DNA of 64,000 nt from Simmondsia chinensis (taxonomy: Eukaryota > Streptophyta > Magnoliopsida > Caryophyllales > Simmondsiaceae): positions 4,283,001-4,347,000 of the forward strand of contig JAGTTD010000015.1 in NCBI GenBank assembly GCA_018398585.1. The letters are read 5' to 3'. The position numbers and the translations under genes were made by a program. The notes under the pieces are model-generated. The model made no database searches. It worked only from the letters and a program-made list of their open reading frames with translations, and was not told where the DNA came from. The stretch's first letter is position 1, and every line of letters begins with the position of its first letter. Below are positions 34,179 to 43,376 of this stretch, one piece after another.

Positions 34179-35137
34179 TCTCTGCGTTGCTCTTGTATTC
34201 ATTGCAAGAATCAGAGTTTTGACACTGCATTTTCATTTTTCCCGGTTTTCTTCAGGCATTTAATGGAAAGAAATGGGAAAAGTTCAACAGTGAGAAAGTC
34301 GCCTCGTTGGCATATGCACGAATTCAGGGTAGAACAGCCCTTGTTGCTCACTTCCAGAACTCTAGCCTGATGAATGAAGATAAGCGATGCCAGCCGATTT
34401 TATTCCATTCTGAAGGCATTGAATCTGGTGAACAGGTGATTTAGTTTAAATTCTTGTGCATCCTACCTTGTAGCACTTTGGTGAATCTCCTACCATAGTT
34501 CACATTGCACATAATTGCACCACTTCATGACAGTGTCTTGGCATACTTTGATCTGTTTAATTGAACCTCCCTAATAGCGAAAAGGCGTAGGTGACCGACA
34601 TTAGAGTAACTAGAGAAATTTCTGTATTCTTGCTGTCAATGTCGTCTCCAGTGGCAATGCCAAATTGGGCGTGTGTATTCAAGGCGATACAGAATTTGGA
34701 AGTAACGTCAAACAACTGATTCTCTAATTTGATCGAGCGAAGCAATTCGATTGATACGAGTTTTGATTCAATGGATTGAATCAGCCTTGACTGTTTCTTC
34801 ATTTCGTTTGTTGTAAATGTCGATCCAATCGATCAATATGACTTAGTTGATAAAATGCAAAAGTTTGTTGCCTCTACTATGGCAGTCAATTTCATCGGCC
34901 TTTAGTTTTCTGTATCATCGAACCCAAATCTCAAACTCCACCACATTCTCTTAACAAACAACTACTCATACCGTTTATGCGCATTAACTGTTACTCGTCA
35001 ACGTTAACCCATTGCTTGCCCGTGTTTAGACTATCAAGGATCACCTGCCCTCAAGCAGTCTCAACGTACAGATGCATCAGCCACATGGATCAGAGTTCGA
35101 TAATGACTCCGAAGATAAGCCCGGTATTGATCTTTGA
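28912..35137 (+). CDS. MEI2-like RNA-binding protein, three RRMs
   Basis: Coding exons: 28,912-28,942, 29,024-29,167, 29,249-29,718, 30,519-30,677, 30,772-30,888, 30,974-31,214, 32,471-33,356, 33,459-33,543, 33,984-34,052, 34,256-34,435 and 35,030-35,137. All introns are GT-AG and phases agree, giving 829 residues. RRM1 spans about residues 193-265 (RNP2 LFVRNI, RNP1 RGFVMISY) and RRM2 about 278-350 (GTLVVFNL, HHKFIEFY). The diagnostic MEI2-type third RRM lies at about 670-790 (TTLMIKNIPNK, DFVYLPIDF, VGYAFINM). A Ser/Pro/Gly-rich linker separates RRM2 and RRM3. Fission-yeast Mei2 is a meiotic RNA-binding regulator; plant MEI2-like proteins act in meiosis and early development. The length and N-terminus suggest the AML2/AML5-type clade rather than AML1/AML4, but the paralogue number is uncertain. 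The ATG at 28,907 is out of frame and closes at once, so 28,912 is chosen. Confidence 0.93.
31790..32130 (+). mobile_element. RTE-type LINE 3' end in MEI2-like intron
   Basis: Translation in one frame gives LHLRWFGHL and further degenerate RTE C-terminal sequence with stops. It ends in the classic plant RTE terminus CTGACCCTACCTAATCGGG...GGCTTAAATTATTGTTG. This tail differs from that of the 24.6-25.3 kb LINE. It lies in the 1.26-kb intron between the exons ending at 31,214 and starting at 32,471. Confidence 0.65.
32191..32417. mobile_element. GTTTGGTAT-type MITE, degraded
   Basis: TCGGTAAACATTAATG on the left and AACGATACCAAGGAGACC on the right bound a T/A-rich foldback with AAACCAAAAACAAGAAAAA. 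It is similar to the 33.6 and 41.2 kb copies but less regular. Confidence 0.4.
33606..33837. mobile_element. GTTTGGTAT-type foldback MITE in MEI2-like intron
   Basis: It starts GCCTGTTTGGTATTG and ends GGGATACTAAACAAGCC, which are inverted repeats. The inner parts (CTGATTTCTGG / TTTTTAGTTTTTC) are T-rich and A-rich halves. It lies in the intron 33,544-33,983. Confidence 0.6.
34115..34176 (+). repeat. Uninterrupted 62-base poly(C) tract
   Basis: Sixty-two consecutive cytosines, preceded by CCCCCCCG (34,107-34,114) and followed by TCTCTCTG, lie in the MEI2-like intron between 34,053 and 34,255. Its true length may be uncertain because such homopolymers are poorly read. Confidence 0.9.
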
Positions 35138-36477
35138 CGCTGGTACACCGCTCACCCTGATTCTAGGGAGGCTGGCCATTGTTTCTAACTTTTGCATATA
35201 TAAACTTCAAAACTGTACAAATCAGAAAGAAAAGAACTTAAACACTGCGTTTATGGCTGTTCTTCTGGTTCCAATCACGAGCTGGGTTATCTGAAGCCGT
35301 CGATTTGTGAATACCCACTTAGTTTTTTCATGTTGGGTCTCATTTTTTTTGGGTTTTTGCAGTGATTTTTTTGTCAGATGAATTGTATAGGTATATATGA
35401 GATATGCGATTCTAGTGGGAAAAATGCGTCAAGTTGTACAGGGAAAGAAGTATATGGTCCTTTTTAAACAGTTGCATTGTGATGTACTGTGAAAATTGAT
35501 ATATATTTAAGTTACTTTACATGATTGTGTTATTATTTCTTTTTTTTTTTTTTTTTTGTTATCTTTAGGTTTTGAAATGTTTTTGAGATATCTAATTGAC
35601 TAACATGTTTCGTATAAGTCTTGGTTTGTCTGGCTAGGGTAAATGATGGTTGTATAATTGCGCCCTTAACTTCTTTTTCAATAAAGGACAATGTTGATTG
35701 ATTAAGAAAAATTCTAAAAATCATGAGAAAAAATTTATGAAAATGTCACAGAAACAAGGTGCTAGGAACAAGGTGGTTGTTAACGACCAACTGTGTCCTA
35801 TTTGTGTCATTTTTATGTGCCTCCTTTTTGTGCCGTGTAGTAAAGCTCTTCAATTGAACATTTACGTGATTGATTGAGGTAATGGCTCAAATCACTATTA
35901 TTACAAAGCACTATTTTTTGAATTTGAGCGTGTCTGATTTGGAAGAAAAAGTGTTTTTAGGTAAAAGTAGAAGTTGTTTTATTGTTTTTAAGTACGAGTA
36001 GAAAAATAGCGTTTCTCCTTTAAAGTAAGAACTAAACGTTTTTTAGATGAAAATGTTCTTATTGAAAGCACTTTTAATAAAAATTGATTTATGAAATTAT
36101 CAGATTTTTTCATAGAAAAGGTTCTAAATCGGTGCCTCCATCAATTATGTGGGCTCTTAATAGGTCCGATCATTGAACTAAAGACTGAACTGAGTGATAA
36201 TCTATTCAGTCTAGTCTTAGATTGGATTAGCTGGTTCATACCAACGCAATTATCATGTCCTTCACTTTGATTGGAATCAAACTGAATAACAGATCGCTAA
36301 AATTTTATATCTAAGACTAGAACGAGATGGTGCATAATGATCGATGTAATACAAATCTAAGCTAAATGAAAAACTTGTTTTAAACTCTGCATGTGGATGG
36401 GGTGTAATTGAATGCGAGACTTAATGAGTTGTTGAATCTTTGTTTGATTTAGTTCAATGAGATATAGGTTTGTAAAC
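35138..36477. other. MEI2-like 3' region and intergenic DNA
   Basis: This presumably contains the 3' untranslated region (AT-rich from about 35,320). A poly-T tract lies near 35,540-35,558 and an AAGTG-rich MITE-like fragment at about 35,935-36,115. No further gene is seen. Confidence 0.45.
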
Positions 36478-36712
36478 AAGCTGAGCTAAGTCGAGCACCT
36501 CTTGTTTGAATTAGAGCTTGATAAGATTTTATAATGTTTAATACTTGGCTTGGCTATGCTTATTAGGCTCATCAAGTCGATTCAAGCTCAAATGAGCAGA
36601 GTTGAGCTCATTAACAAGCGAAATGGAGCTCATTAACAAGCGAAATCGAGCTCATAAATGGGCCGAGTCATTTTTGAGTCGAGCTCTTTATCGAGTTGAG
36701 CTATTTGAGTTA
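36478..36712. repeat. GAGCTCG-type degenerate repeat
   Basis: Words such as GAGCTCATTAACAAGCGAAA, repeated directly, and GAGTCGAGCTC. Same class as the 13.0-13.4 kb copy. Confidence 0.45.
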
Positions 36713-36713
36713 T

Positions 36714-36857
36714 TGCAACAACAACAGCATAGTGCCTCAAACGTTCCCTGCCAAGGCAGGGTTTGGAGAAGGTGAGATATACGCAACTTTACCCCTACAG
36801 GATGCAACTTTGAAGAGATGTTGTTTCCGAAGGACCTTAAACCCTTAAAAAGCAAAT
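36714..36857 (-). mobile_element. SINE body with short TTG tail
   Basis: On the - strand: GTTGCGTATATCTCACC, CCCTGCCTTGGCAGGGAACG and a terminal TTGTTGTTG. It is diverged and lacks the 5S head. Confidence 0.55.
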
Positions 36858-36914
36858 AAAGTAGTAGCGGACAATGATTATAAATCCAAGTCAAATATAG
36901 CAATACTATAAGAG

Positions 36915-37640
36915 TTTTTTTTATTGAAAACCACCTACATGTAGGTAAGATACCAGAAAATCACCTAGCTTTTCTAATTTTTTAAAGTCACACCTAAACT
37001 TTTCAAACAATTTTCAATGTCACACCTAATATTAACACTGTCCGTCAAATAAAAAGCCGCGTTTTGGGGTATAAATGCTTCAAAACACTAAGTTTAACTT
37101 AATTTAATTAAATTATATTAAGTAACATAGTTTACAAATGACGGAATTATCATTCACCTTTGAATTTGTAAAATTGTTAAGGGTTTAGCGCACTGCCATG
37201 GGTTTTTGCCACCAAAAAAATTTAGAAGTGTTTTTTATTTGTAAACTAGTTCATAATTCATTGATTGAAAAAAAGTTTTATTGAGGGTAGTTAGATAATT
37301 TTGTATCTATTTTAACGAAAAATTAATAGTGTCAGTATTAAATGTAACATTACCTAAGAAGGTACCAACATACAAGCACCGAATCCCATTAAAACTCCAA
37401 AGTTAAGTGTGCTTGAGCAAGAATGGTACCAAAATGGGTGACTTGCTGGGAAGTCCTCGTATTACGCCCTTCAGATTAGAGGTTCTCAGAAACAGCCTCC
37501 CTTCCCTGAAGGAGGAAGGCTCCGTACATCCACCCCCCAAAGCCTGCTTAGACGGGAGCTCTTGTGGTACTAAAAATATTAGTTTTAATATTAAATGTAA
37601 TATTAAAATATTTTTACAAAATTTAAATATAACTTAAAAA
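36915..37640. mobile_element. Foldback MITE family C, split by a SINE
   Basis: The left part carries ACCTAGCTTTTCTAATTTT and TTCAATGTCACACCTAAT. The right part (37,605-37,640) carries an inverted AAAATATTTTTACAAAATTT and AAAAAAATTAGAAAA. The two halves are separated by the 5S-SINE at 37,352-37,588. Confidence 0.45.
37352..37588 (+). mobile_element. Full-length 5S rRNA-headed SINE with 16-bp TSD
   Basis: From about 37,361 this reads as a 5S rRNA: AAGCACCGAATCCCATTAAA, then CCAAAGTTAAGTGTGCTTGA (box A), AAGAATGGTACC (intermediate element), ATGGGTGACTTGCTGGGAAG (box C) and TCCTCGTATTACGCC. It then enters the SINE body (AGAAACAGCCTCCC, GGCTCCGTACATCC, CCTGCTTAGACGGGAGC). It is flanked by TATTAAATGTAACATT (37,336-37,351) and TATTAAATGTAATATT (37,589-37,604), 15 of 16 identical. 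This is the most complete copy in the window. It is a retrotransposon, not a functional 5S gene. Confidence 0.85.
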
Positions 37641-37844
37641 AATTAGAAAAATAAAATAATTTTCTAATACCAAGCCTTTTTCAGTAAAAGAATCCCATAC
37701 CATAAAGCTCTGAAGAACATCAGAAAATGACCAAGTACGATGTCACTTGGGACACATCAGCAGGAATAGCTGAACATTCCCGAGATACGGCAGATGGTAC
37801 AAATGACAAATCTAAGGTGGTCAAATGATGCTGGAATAAATGTC

Positions 37845-38420
37845 GAGCCATTATCGAGCTCTTTTTTAGTTAATATTAATCATTAATAAGCCTTTGATGA
37901 GTTCTTAACGAGCATTTTATGAGCGCTTATCGAGTCCTTAACAAGTTTTTATTAAACTGTTTGTGAACATTAATGAGCCAAGTACCCCCTTGTTCAAACT
38001 CGGCTCATTGAGTTTATTGAGCCTACTTGAAGTGGGATCGATAAACCATCGAGCCCCAATAACGAACATGAATAAGTTGTAATCGATTTCGGACACGAGT
38101 AGTTCATCGAACATTTGGTTTGCTTACACCGCTAATAAGATATTAGCATATTTGATATTTGGCTTCGGTTAACCAGTTCGTCTAATCGGAGTAAGTTTAG
38201 TCCATCAAGCAGAGCTATTCGAGTTGCCAGTGAACCATTATCTTAGACTGACCATTGTCAGCAAACGTGTTATTTGCGTCACTAACTAGTCCTTCTCTTG
38301 AACTGTTATCAAGCAAATATCGAACAATGAATAAACTCTTGACCAACTCTTAACAAAATTTCATACCTTCAATAAGGCGTTTAAGAGTCCTTATTGAATT
38401 ATTTAACCAAAATTTCACAA
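37845..38420. repeat. GAGCTC / AACTCG-rich decayed repeat
   Basis: GAGCATTTTATGAGCGCTTA, CGAGTCC and AACTCGGCTC words without fixed period; an old relative of the GAGCTCG-type repeats. Confidence 0.35.
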
Positions 38421-38422
38421 CG

Positions 38423-38658
38423 TAAGAACCATATGTTTAATTGACTTGTTAAATTTACCGAGTTTACTCTAACTCGACTCTTTTACTTACCAAGCCCCTC
38501 AAACAAAAATAAAGAAACTTTAATTAGTTTCATAAGCGAGTAAGAACCATATGTTTAATTGACTTGTTAAATTTACCGAGTTTACTCTAACTCGACTCTT
38601 TTACTTACCAAGCCCCTCAAACAAAAATAAAGAAACTTTAATTAGTTTCATAAGCGAG
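38423..38658 (+). repeat. Perfect tandem duplication of a 118-bp unit
   Basis: TAAGAACCATATGTTTAATT... to ...TTTCATAAGCGAG occurs at 38,423-38,540 and again at 38,541-38,658 without a difference that I can see, so the duplication is recent or is an assembly artefact. Confidence 0.9.
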
Positions 38659-38689
38659 TAGCTCATCAAAGCTGTTTAGTGTTGTAATA

Positions 38690-38880
38690 ATTAATAAGAA
38701 ATATAGAATACATATCCACAATGTCAGCCTTCCATATATATAAAGGAGAAAAATACAGTACACGGATATAGAAAATGATAAGATAGGATAGTATACGATA
38801 GATTCTAAAGACAAGCAAGACTATCCTAAAAGAATTTCTATATGATAATACGCTCCTTAACTTGTACCAGGGGAGAACAC
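38690..38880 (-). mobile_element. Possible copia LTR remnant
   Basis: Reverse complement is AT-rich with AAGGAGCGTATTATCATATA near the pol end and CCTTTATATATATGGAAGGC further on, as in short plant copia LTRs. It lies directly downstream of the copia pol relic. Confidence 0.4.
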
Positions 38881-38892
38881 AAACAAATAGTT

Positions 38893-39480
38893 TGATAAAG
38901 ACCCTTCGTGAAGGTGCCAGCTAACTACTCATCGGCCTGGACATCTCGGCTCCAGATGTCCCCCTAAACCTGTTTCTCTCGAACATAATGAAATTTAACA
39001 TCAACATACTTGGTGCAGGGCCACAAATTTGCTCATAGGAAAGTAACAGAGGTCAATCGGATGGCAAAGGATAACCCTAATATCAAATAATGGTGAGTCC
39101 AATAGGTCTCAGCTACACAATAAGCTAGAGTCTGATATTCCAATTTCGTAGTGGGCCTAGAAATAGTAGGCGACTTCTTAGCGCTTCCAATTATCAAGTT
39201 TGACCCCAAAAAGACTGCACAGCTGAAAGTTGAGTGACAACTATCGAGAAATCCCTCCCTCCAATCTGCATCTGCACATGCCATGATCTGAACATCAATA
39301 ATTGACCGATATAGGAGAACATAGTTAATCGTGCTCTTCACGTAGCAAAAGATTCGCTTGACCACCTTCCAATGTGGTTTCACGGGATAATACACAAGCT
39401 GACTTACAAAGTCGACAAAAAGGAAATATCCCAGTCAATGAAAGAAGAAACACTAACGCTCATCGCCACACTTCGATAGA
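38893..39480 (-). pseudogene. Ty1/copia pol relic (end of RT to RNase H)
   Basis: On the - strand one frame reads DWDISFLFVDFVSQ, HWKVVKRIFCYVKSTINYVL (conserved before the copia RNase H), CADADWREGF, SCAVFLGSNLI and SAKKSPTISRPTTKLEYQTL (including the E-Y element). It then continues with TKYVDVKFHYVREKQ and LAGTFTKGL near the C-terminus. Three stops interrupt the last part. It is a truncated dead copy. Confidence 0.8.
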
Positions 39481-39499
39481 GGGTTACAACTTAGGAGTT

Positions 39500-40040
39500 C
39501 CTTGTGAAAATACATTATGTATAATAATATATATAAACTATATATCTAAATCAAAACCGTCAAAAACCTAAGAAACTAAAGCTCCCAACTTTTAAGAATT
39601 ACTTTAGAAAATTAATTATGTTATCAATTTATTTTACTGCATATCATATAATTTATAACTAAAAAAATAATAACTTATGTATGTATGGTAATATTATTGC
39701 CATGACAAAATTATTATTACCAGAACATGATTATAGTTTTAAAGGAATTTTGTAACTCTCATTATTTGTGTTTCATATTACTACTCTGACAATAATAAAT
39801 TTTGCATTACCAATAATAACTCTTTTTCTATATTAACTAATATTATAATATAAAATAAATTATTCAAAATAATTTAAAAAAAACCTTCATCCGTAAAAAA
39901 AATAGGGGCCATTAAAATCTCGGGACAGGTTATTATTATTATTATTATCATCTAATTCGGCTAAATATAACATTTTATTTTTAATTTTTTTTATCACCTT
40001 ATTTATAATATTTATAATATTTTTAATACCCCTTTTATTC
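39500..40040. other. AT-rich intergenic DNA
   Basis: A/T-rich sequence with an (ATT)n microsatellite at about 39,931-39,950; nothing else recognised. Confidence 0.45.
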
Positions 40041-40049
40041 CAGAATAAA

Positions 40050-40250
40050 CAAGTTGACCTACACTGCGCCGACTTTAACTTTTGACTACGTTGACTTTCC
40101 TAGTTGATACTACACGCGCCACCGCAGCGCGCAGTTGACGGCCAGTAGCGTTGGCGGAGCCGCAACCTTTCACTTCCAGTGCTTTATTTCCGCGAACTGG
40201 CACGTGTCAAACGCGAAGTTTTTGACCTGTTAGAACCTTCCACGTGGCGC
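40050..40250 (+). promoter_or_regulatory. SSP4-like gene promoter: W-boxes, DRE core, two G-boxes
   Basis: TTGAC cores lie at 40,054, 40,082, 40,091, 40,135 and 40,222. GCCGAC (DRE/CRT core) is at 40,068-40,073. CACGTG G-boxes are at 40,201-40,206 and 40,241-40,246. A CT/GA-rich leader follows. These words match known plant stress elements; function is inferred from sequence only. Confidence 0.5.
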
Positions 40251-40299
40251 AGTTCTACCGGCTACAACTCTTTGAGCCAAGATCAAATCTTGGCCGTCC

Positions 40300-40434
40300 A
40301 TTCCCCCACCCCCCCTTCTCTCTCTCTCTTTCTACAAAGTCAAGAAATATTCTCAGAAGCCATTCTAACGTGCGAGTTTTTCGCCAGAGAGGAGAGAGAA
40401 AGAGAGGAGAGAGAGAGGGTGTCTGCTGCTACAT
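40300..40434 (+). other. Probable SSP4-like 5' leader exon
   Basis: CT- then GA-rich sequence ends at GCTACATAG/GTATAG (about 40,436). The downstream acceptor TTTGCAG at 42,226 opens the first coding exon. The exact start is not known. Confidence 0.4.
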
Positions 40435-40442
40435 AGGTATAG

Positions 40443-41130
40443 AATCTTGTAATCTAATCATTATTTGCAGTTTAATTTAGTTTATTAGTTGTTAATTGAT
40501 GTTCTGGTGCAAGTAATGAGCTTTAATTTCAGGTTAATTTTGTTTTGGTCTATTGGTGATTGACTTCTTGTTTGTCGTTTTGAGTCTTACTTGTTAATTT
40601 TCTAGGGTTTCGGGTTTGGTTGCATATTTGCAGTATAATTTAGTTAGTTATTTGTTAATTGATTTTGTTGCTGCAAGTAATGGACTTTAATTCAGGTTAA
40701 TTTTGTTTTGGTTCATTGGTGATTGAGTTATTGATTGGTGTTTGATTCTTGCTTGTTAAATTTTCTAGGGTTTATGGGTATGTTGTGCAATTTTGCTTTG
40801 GAAGTTAACTTTGTGTTTCTGGTGGTTTAGTGTATGATTTTGTTAAGTTGCCTAATTCTTGTAATCTAATCATTATTTACAGTTTAATTTAGTTAATTAC
40901 TTGTTAATTAGTTGCCAATTGCTGTTCTGGTGCTAGTACTGAACTTAAATTTGAGGTTAATTTTGTTTTGGTTTATTGGTGATTGAGTTCTTGTTTGTTG
41001 TTTGATTCTTGCTTGTTAAGTTTCTAGGGCTTATAAGTTTGGTTGCAAGATTGCTTCTTTGGAAGTTAATTTTGTCTTTGTGGGGTTTAGTGAGTGATTT
41101 TGTTAAGTTGGTTAATTCTTGTAAGGATTT
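40443..41130 (+). repeat. Imperfect triplication in the leader intron
   Basis: Three units begin with ATTATTTGCAGTTTAATTTA-like sequence near 40,458, 40,624 and 40,871. Each carries GGTTAATTTTGTTTTGGT, TTGGTGATTGA and TTGTTAATTTTCTAGGGTTT in the same order. The units are roughly 175-240 bp long. Confidence 0.75.
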
Positions 41131-41239
41131 GATTTCGTTGAGTTTATTTGAGAATTTTAGGGGTTTCCCTCCTTTTTAGCATTTGATCTTCACTTTTGCT
41201 TGATTTATTTGATTGTGTTGTTGCTTGAGATAACTAAGT

Positions 41240-41465
41240 GCGTGTTTGGTATCGGTTTTTTGTTTGTACTTTTTGATTTTTGAAAAACTAAAAGTAAGGT
41301 TTTACAGCTTATTCTTGTTCTTGGTTACCTGCTTTCCATGTTTACTCAAATTAGAAAAAAAATTGAAAAATAAGAAATCAGAAATTAGAAATATAGATTA
41401 TGAAATATAGGTTTTAGTTTCTAAAAAAATAAAAACTGCAAATAGATACAATATCAAACAGGCCC
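41240..41465. mobile_element. GTTTGGTAT-type foldback MITE in leader intron
   Basis: It starts GCGTGTTTGGTATCGG and ends GATACAATATCAAACAGGCC, with T-rich and A-rich inverted arms between (GATTTTTGAAAAACTAAAAG / TTTTAGTTTCTAAAAAAAT). Confidence 0.6.
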
Positions 41466-42316
41466 TAAAATTTCATATTGGCCAGTTGGTATTTTGATTT
41501 TACGCTTACCCAATTCTTGGTTTGGGCTTTTACGGTTTACAAGACAGCTGTTTGTTTGGTTCCTCATGGTTGTAGTTTCCCCTTTGGCTTTTCTTTTGGC
41601 ATCATTTTGGTCGTTTTAGGATGTCGATCCGTGCATTTGTTGTCTTTTCTTGCTTCTTGTAGATTTATGTTTAGTGGTCTATTTATTGATAGCTGGAATT
41701 CTTAGGACAAAATCTTTTACTTTTGCAATACATGTCATCCGTAAGGAAATCTTAATTTTTGTACTAAGTCTTTGTCAATGAGCAAGCAAAAGTTTATTGC
41801 TAACGTGTGTCAGATTATGACTATGGGCTATGATCGATAAACTTGCTCTTATTTAAGTTGCTATATTTAGCGCTTTGGTTTTTGAAGCATGGGATGAAGC
41901 GGTTCGCTACAGTCAAATTTATGCTTTTGCCTGATAAAAATTTGCTACTTGGAGAATCAGTTCACTGTATAAGGAAGAGAAACTATTTACGTTTGCATTC
42001 TAGTTTCTGAAATTGTTTGCTCACGATGAGTAAGCAGTAACTTTGATCTTGTTTGGAGTTCTTGTCATTGTGTTTATTAATACTGAATCATTGCTTGCAT
42101 TTCACCGGTGCTGCTTGATCGCAAAATGTTAAAAATGTCTGGTTTTTCACTAAATTTGATAATTCTTCTGGGGACTTGCTTAGGTAGTCTATTTCACTTC
42201 TGTTGTTGGGGTTGTTTTGTTTGCAGTCTACTGCTCCTTTAACCTTTTAAGGGGTGCTATATCCCCACTGATGTTCCCAAAGCAAGTTTGTGGTACAAGT
42301 TACAAGCACAGAGCAA

Positions 42317-43340
42317 ATGCCATCAGTGAGAATGAAGAACTCAAGCATGGGTTGCTTAAGAGGAAAAAATGGCCTACATGTTTGTCAGAAGTCACATATG
42401 ATGTCCAAAAGGTCATGTTCTCAGGTGACGATTTCTCAGTTAGCAGCAGAATATGGCACTTGCGCGCAGGACTGCAATGATAGCAATTCCGTGAAGATTT
42501 CTCAGTTAGCAGCAGAATACGGCGCTTGCACGCAGAACTCCAATTATAGTAAGGATTCTGTCTCTTTAAGTTCCATTTGTTTTTTGTCTGTTGTTTTGCC
42601 TTTTCAATGTTTGGAGTGAAATACCCAGTAGTTACTTTATTTGCTTTCTCTGATGCTTCCAAACTTTTGGTACGGTAATCTCTATTTCATTCTGGAATTC
42701 AATTTATATTGTATTTTAGGTGTTTGCTACATTTTTCTAGTTACTTTGGTTCTATCTGTTGGGCTAGTAATGCAGTAGAATCAAAATGAATAATCCTCTG
42801 CCCAGATTACTTTCTCATCTTAACCTGAATCCTTTGTGCTTGCTTGCGCTAGTTGCTTTGTCTAGGTGTATATCTATTTCTTAGTGTTTGGTTGGCCTTA
42901 TAACGATACTTTTGTAATGCCTGCATAGTTCATATATATTATACTTTGTTTATTAAAACATATTTATCAATATATTTGCATTTTAGCAACTATCAAAGAG
43001 GGATCATTTGTTTATTCATTTCAATTTTTTTGTAAACAAAAGGCTTAATAGCAAATTGCATTCCCTAGAAAACTCAACATGATTGCTGCTACCTATTATG
43101 TAACGACTACAAGACCCCTTTTCCGCAACACGCCATGTGACTGCAAATTGCGATTTGATACCATGGAATGACAATGTAGGATGATATAGCCAACCTTTTT
43201 GTAGTGAAAAAGGCTTGGTTCTTTACGTTTAGGAGTTGTTTTGCAACTGTGGTTTATTGCTGTTGCTAACCTCTGTCGCTTTTAACAACTGAACTATAAC
43301 TTCAGCCGACATAATTTTTTTTATTTTTTTTTTTTGCTTT

Positions 43341-43376
<36 letters not shown>

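Noticed and set aside
37361..37465. A functional 5S rRNA gene
   Set aside because: It diverges in conserved positions, is shortened near its 5' part, lacks a terminator T-run directly after the 3' end, and is fused to a SINE body within a target duplication.
38423..38658. CRISPR-like or LTR pair
   Set aside because: Two directly adjacent copies with no spacer; a simple tandem duplication.
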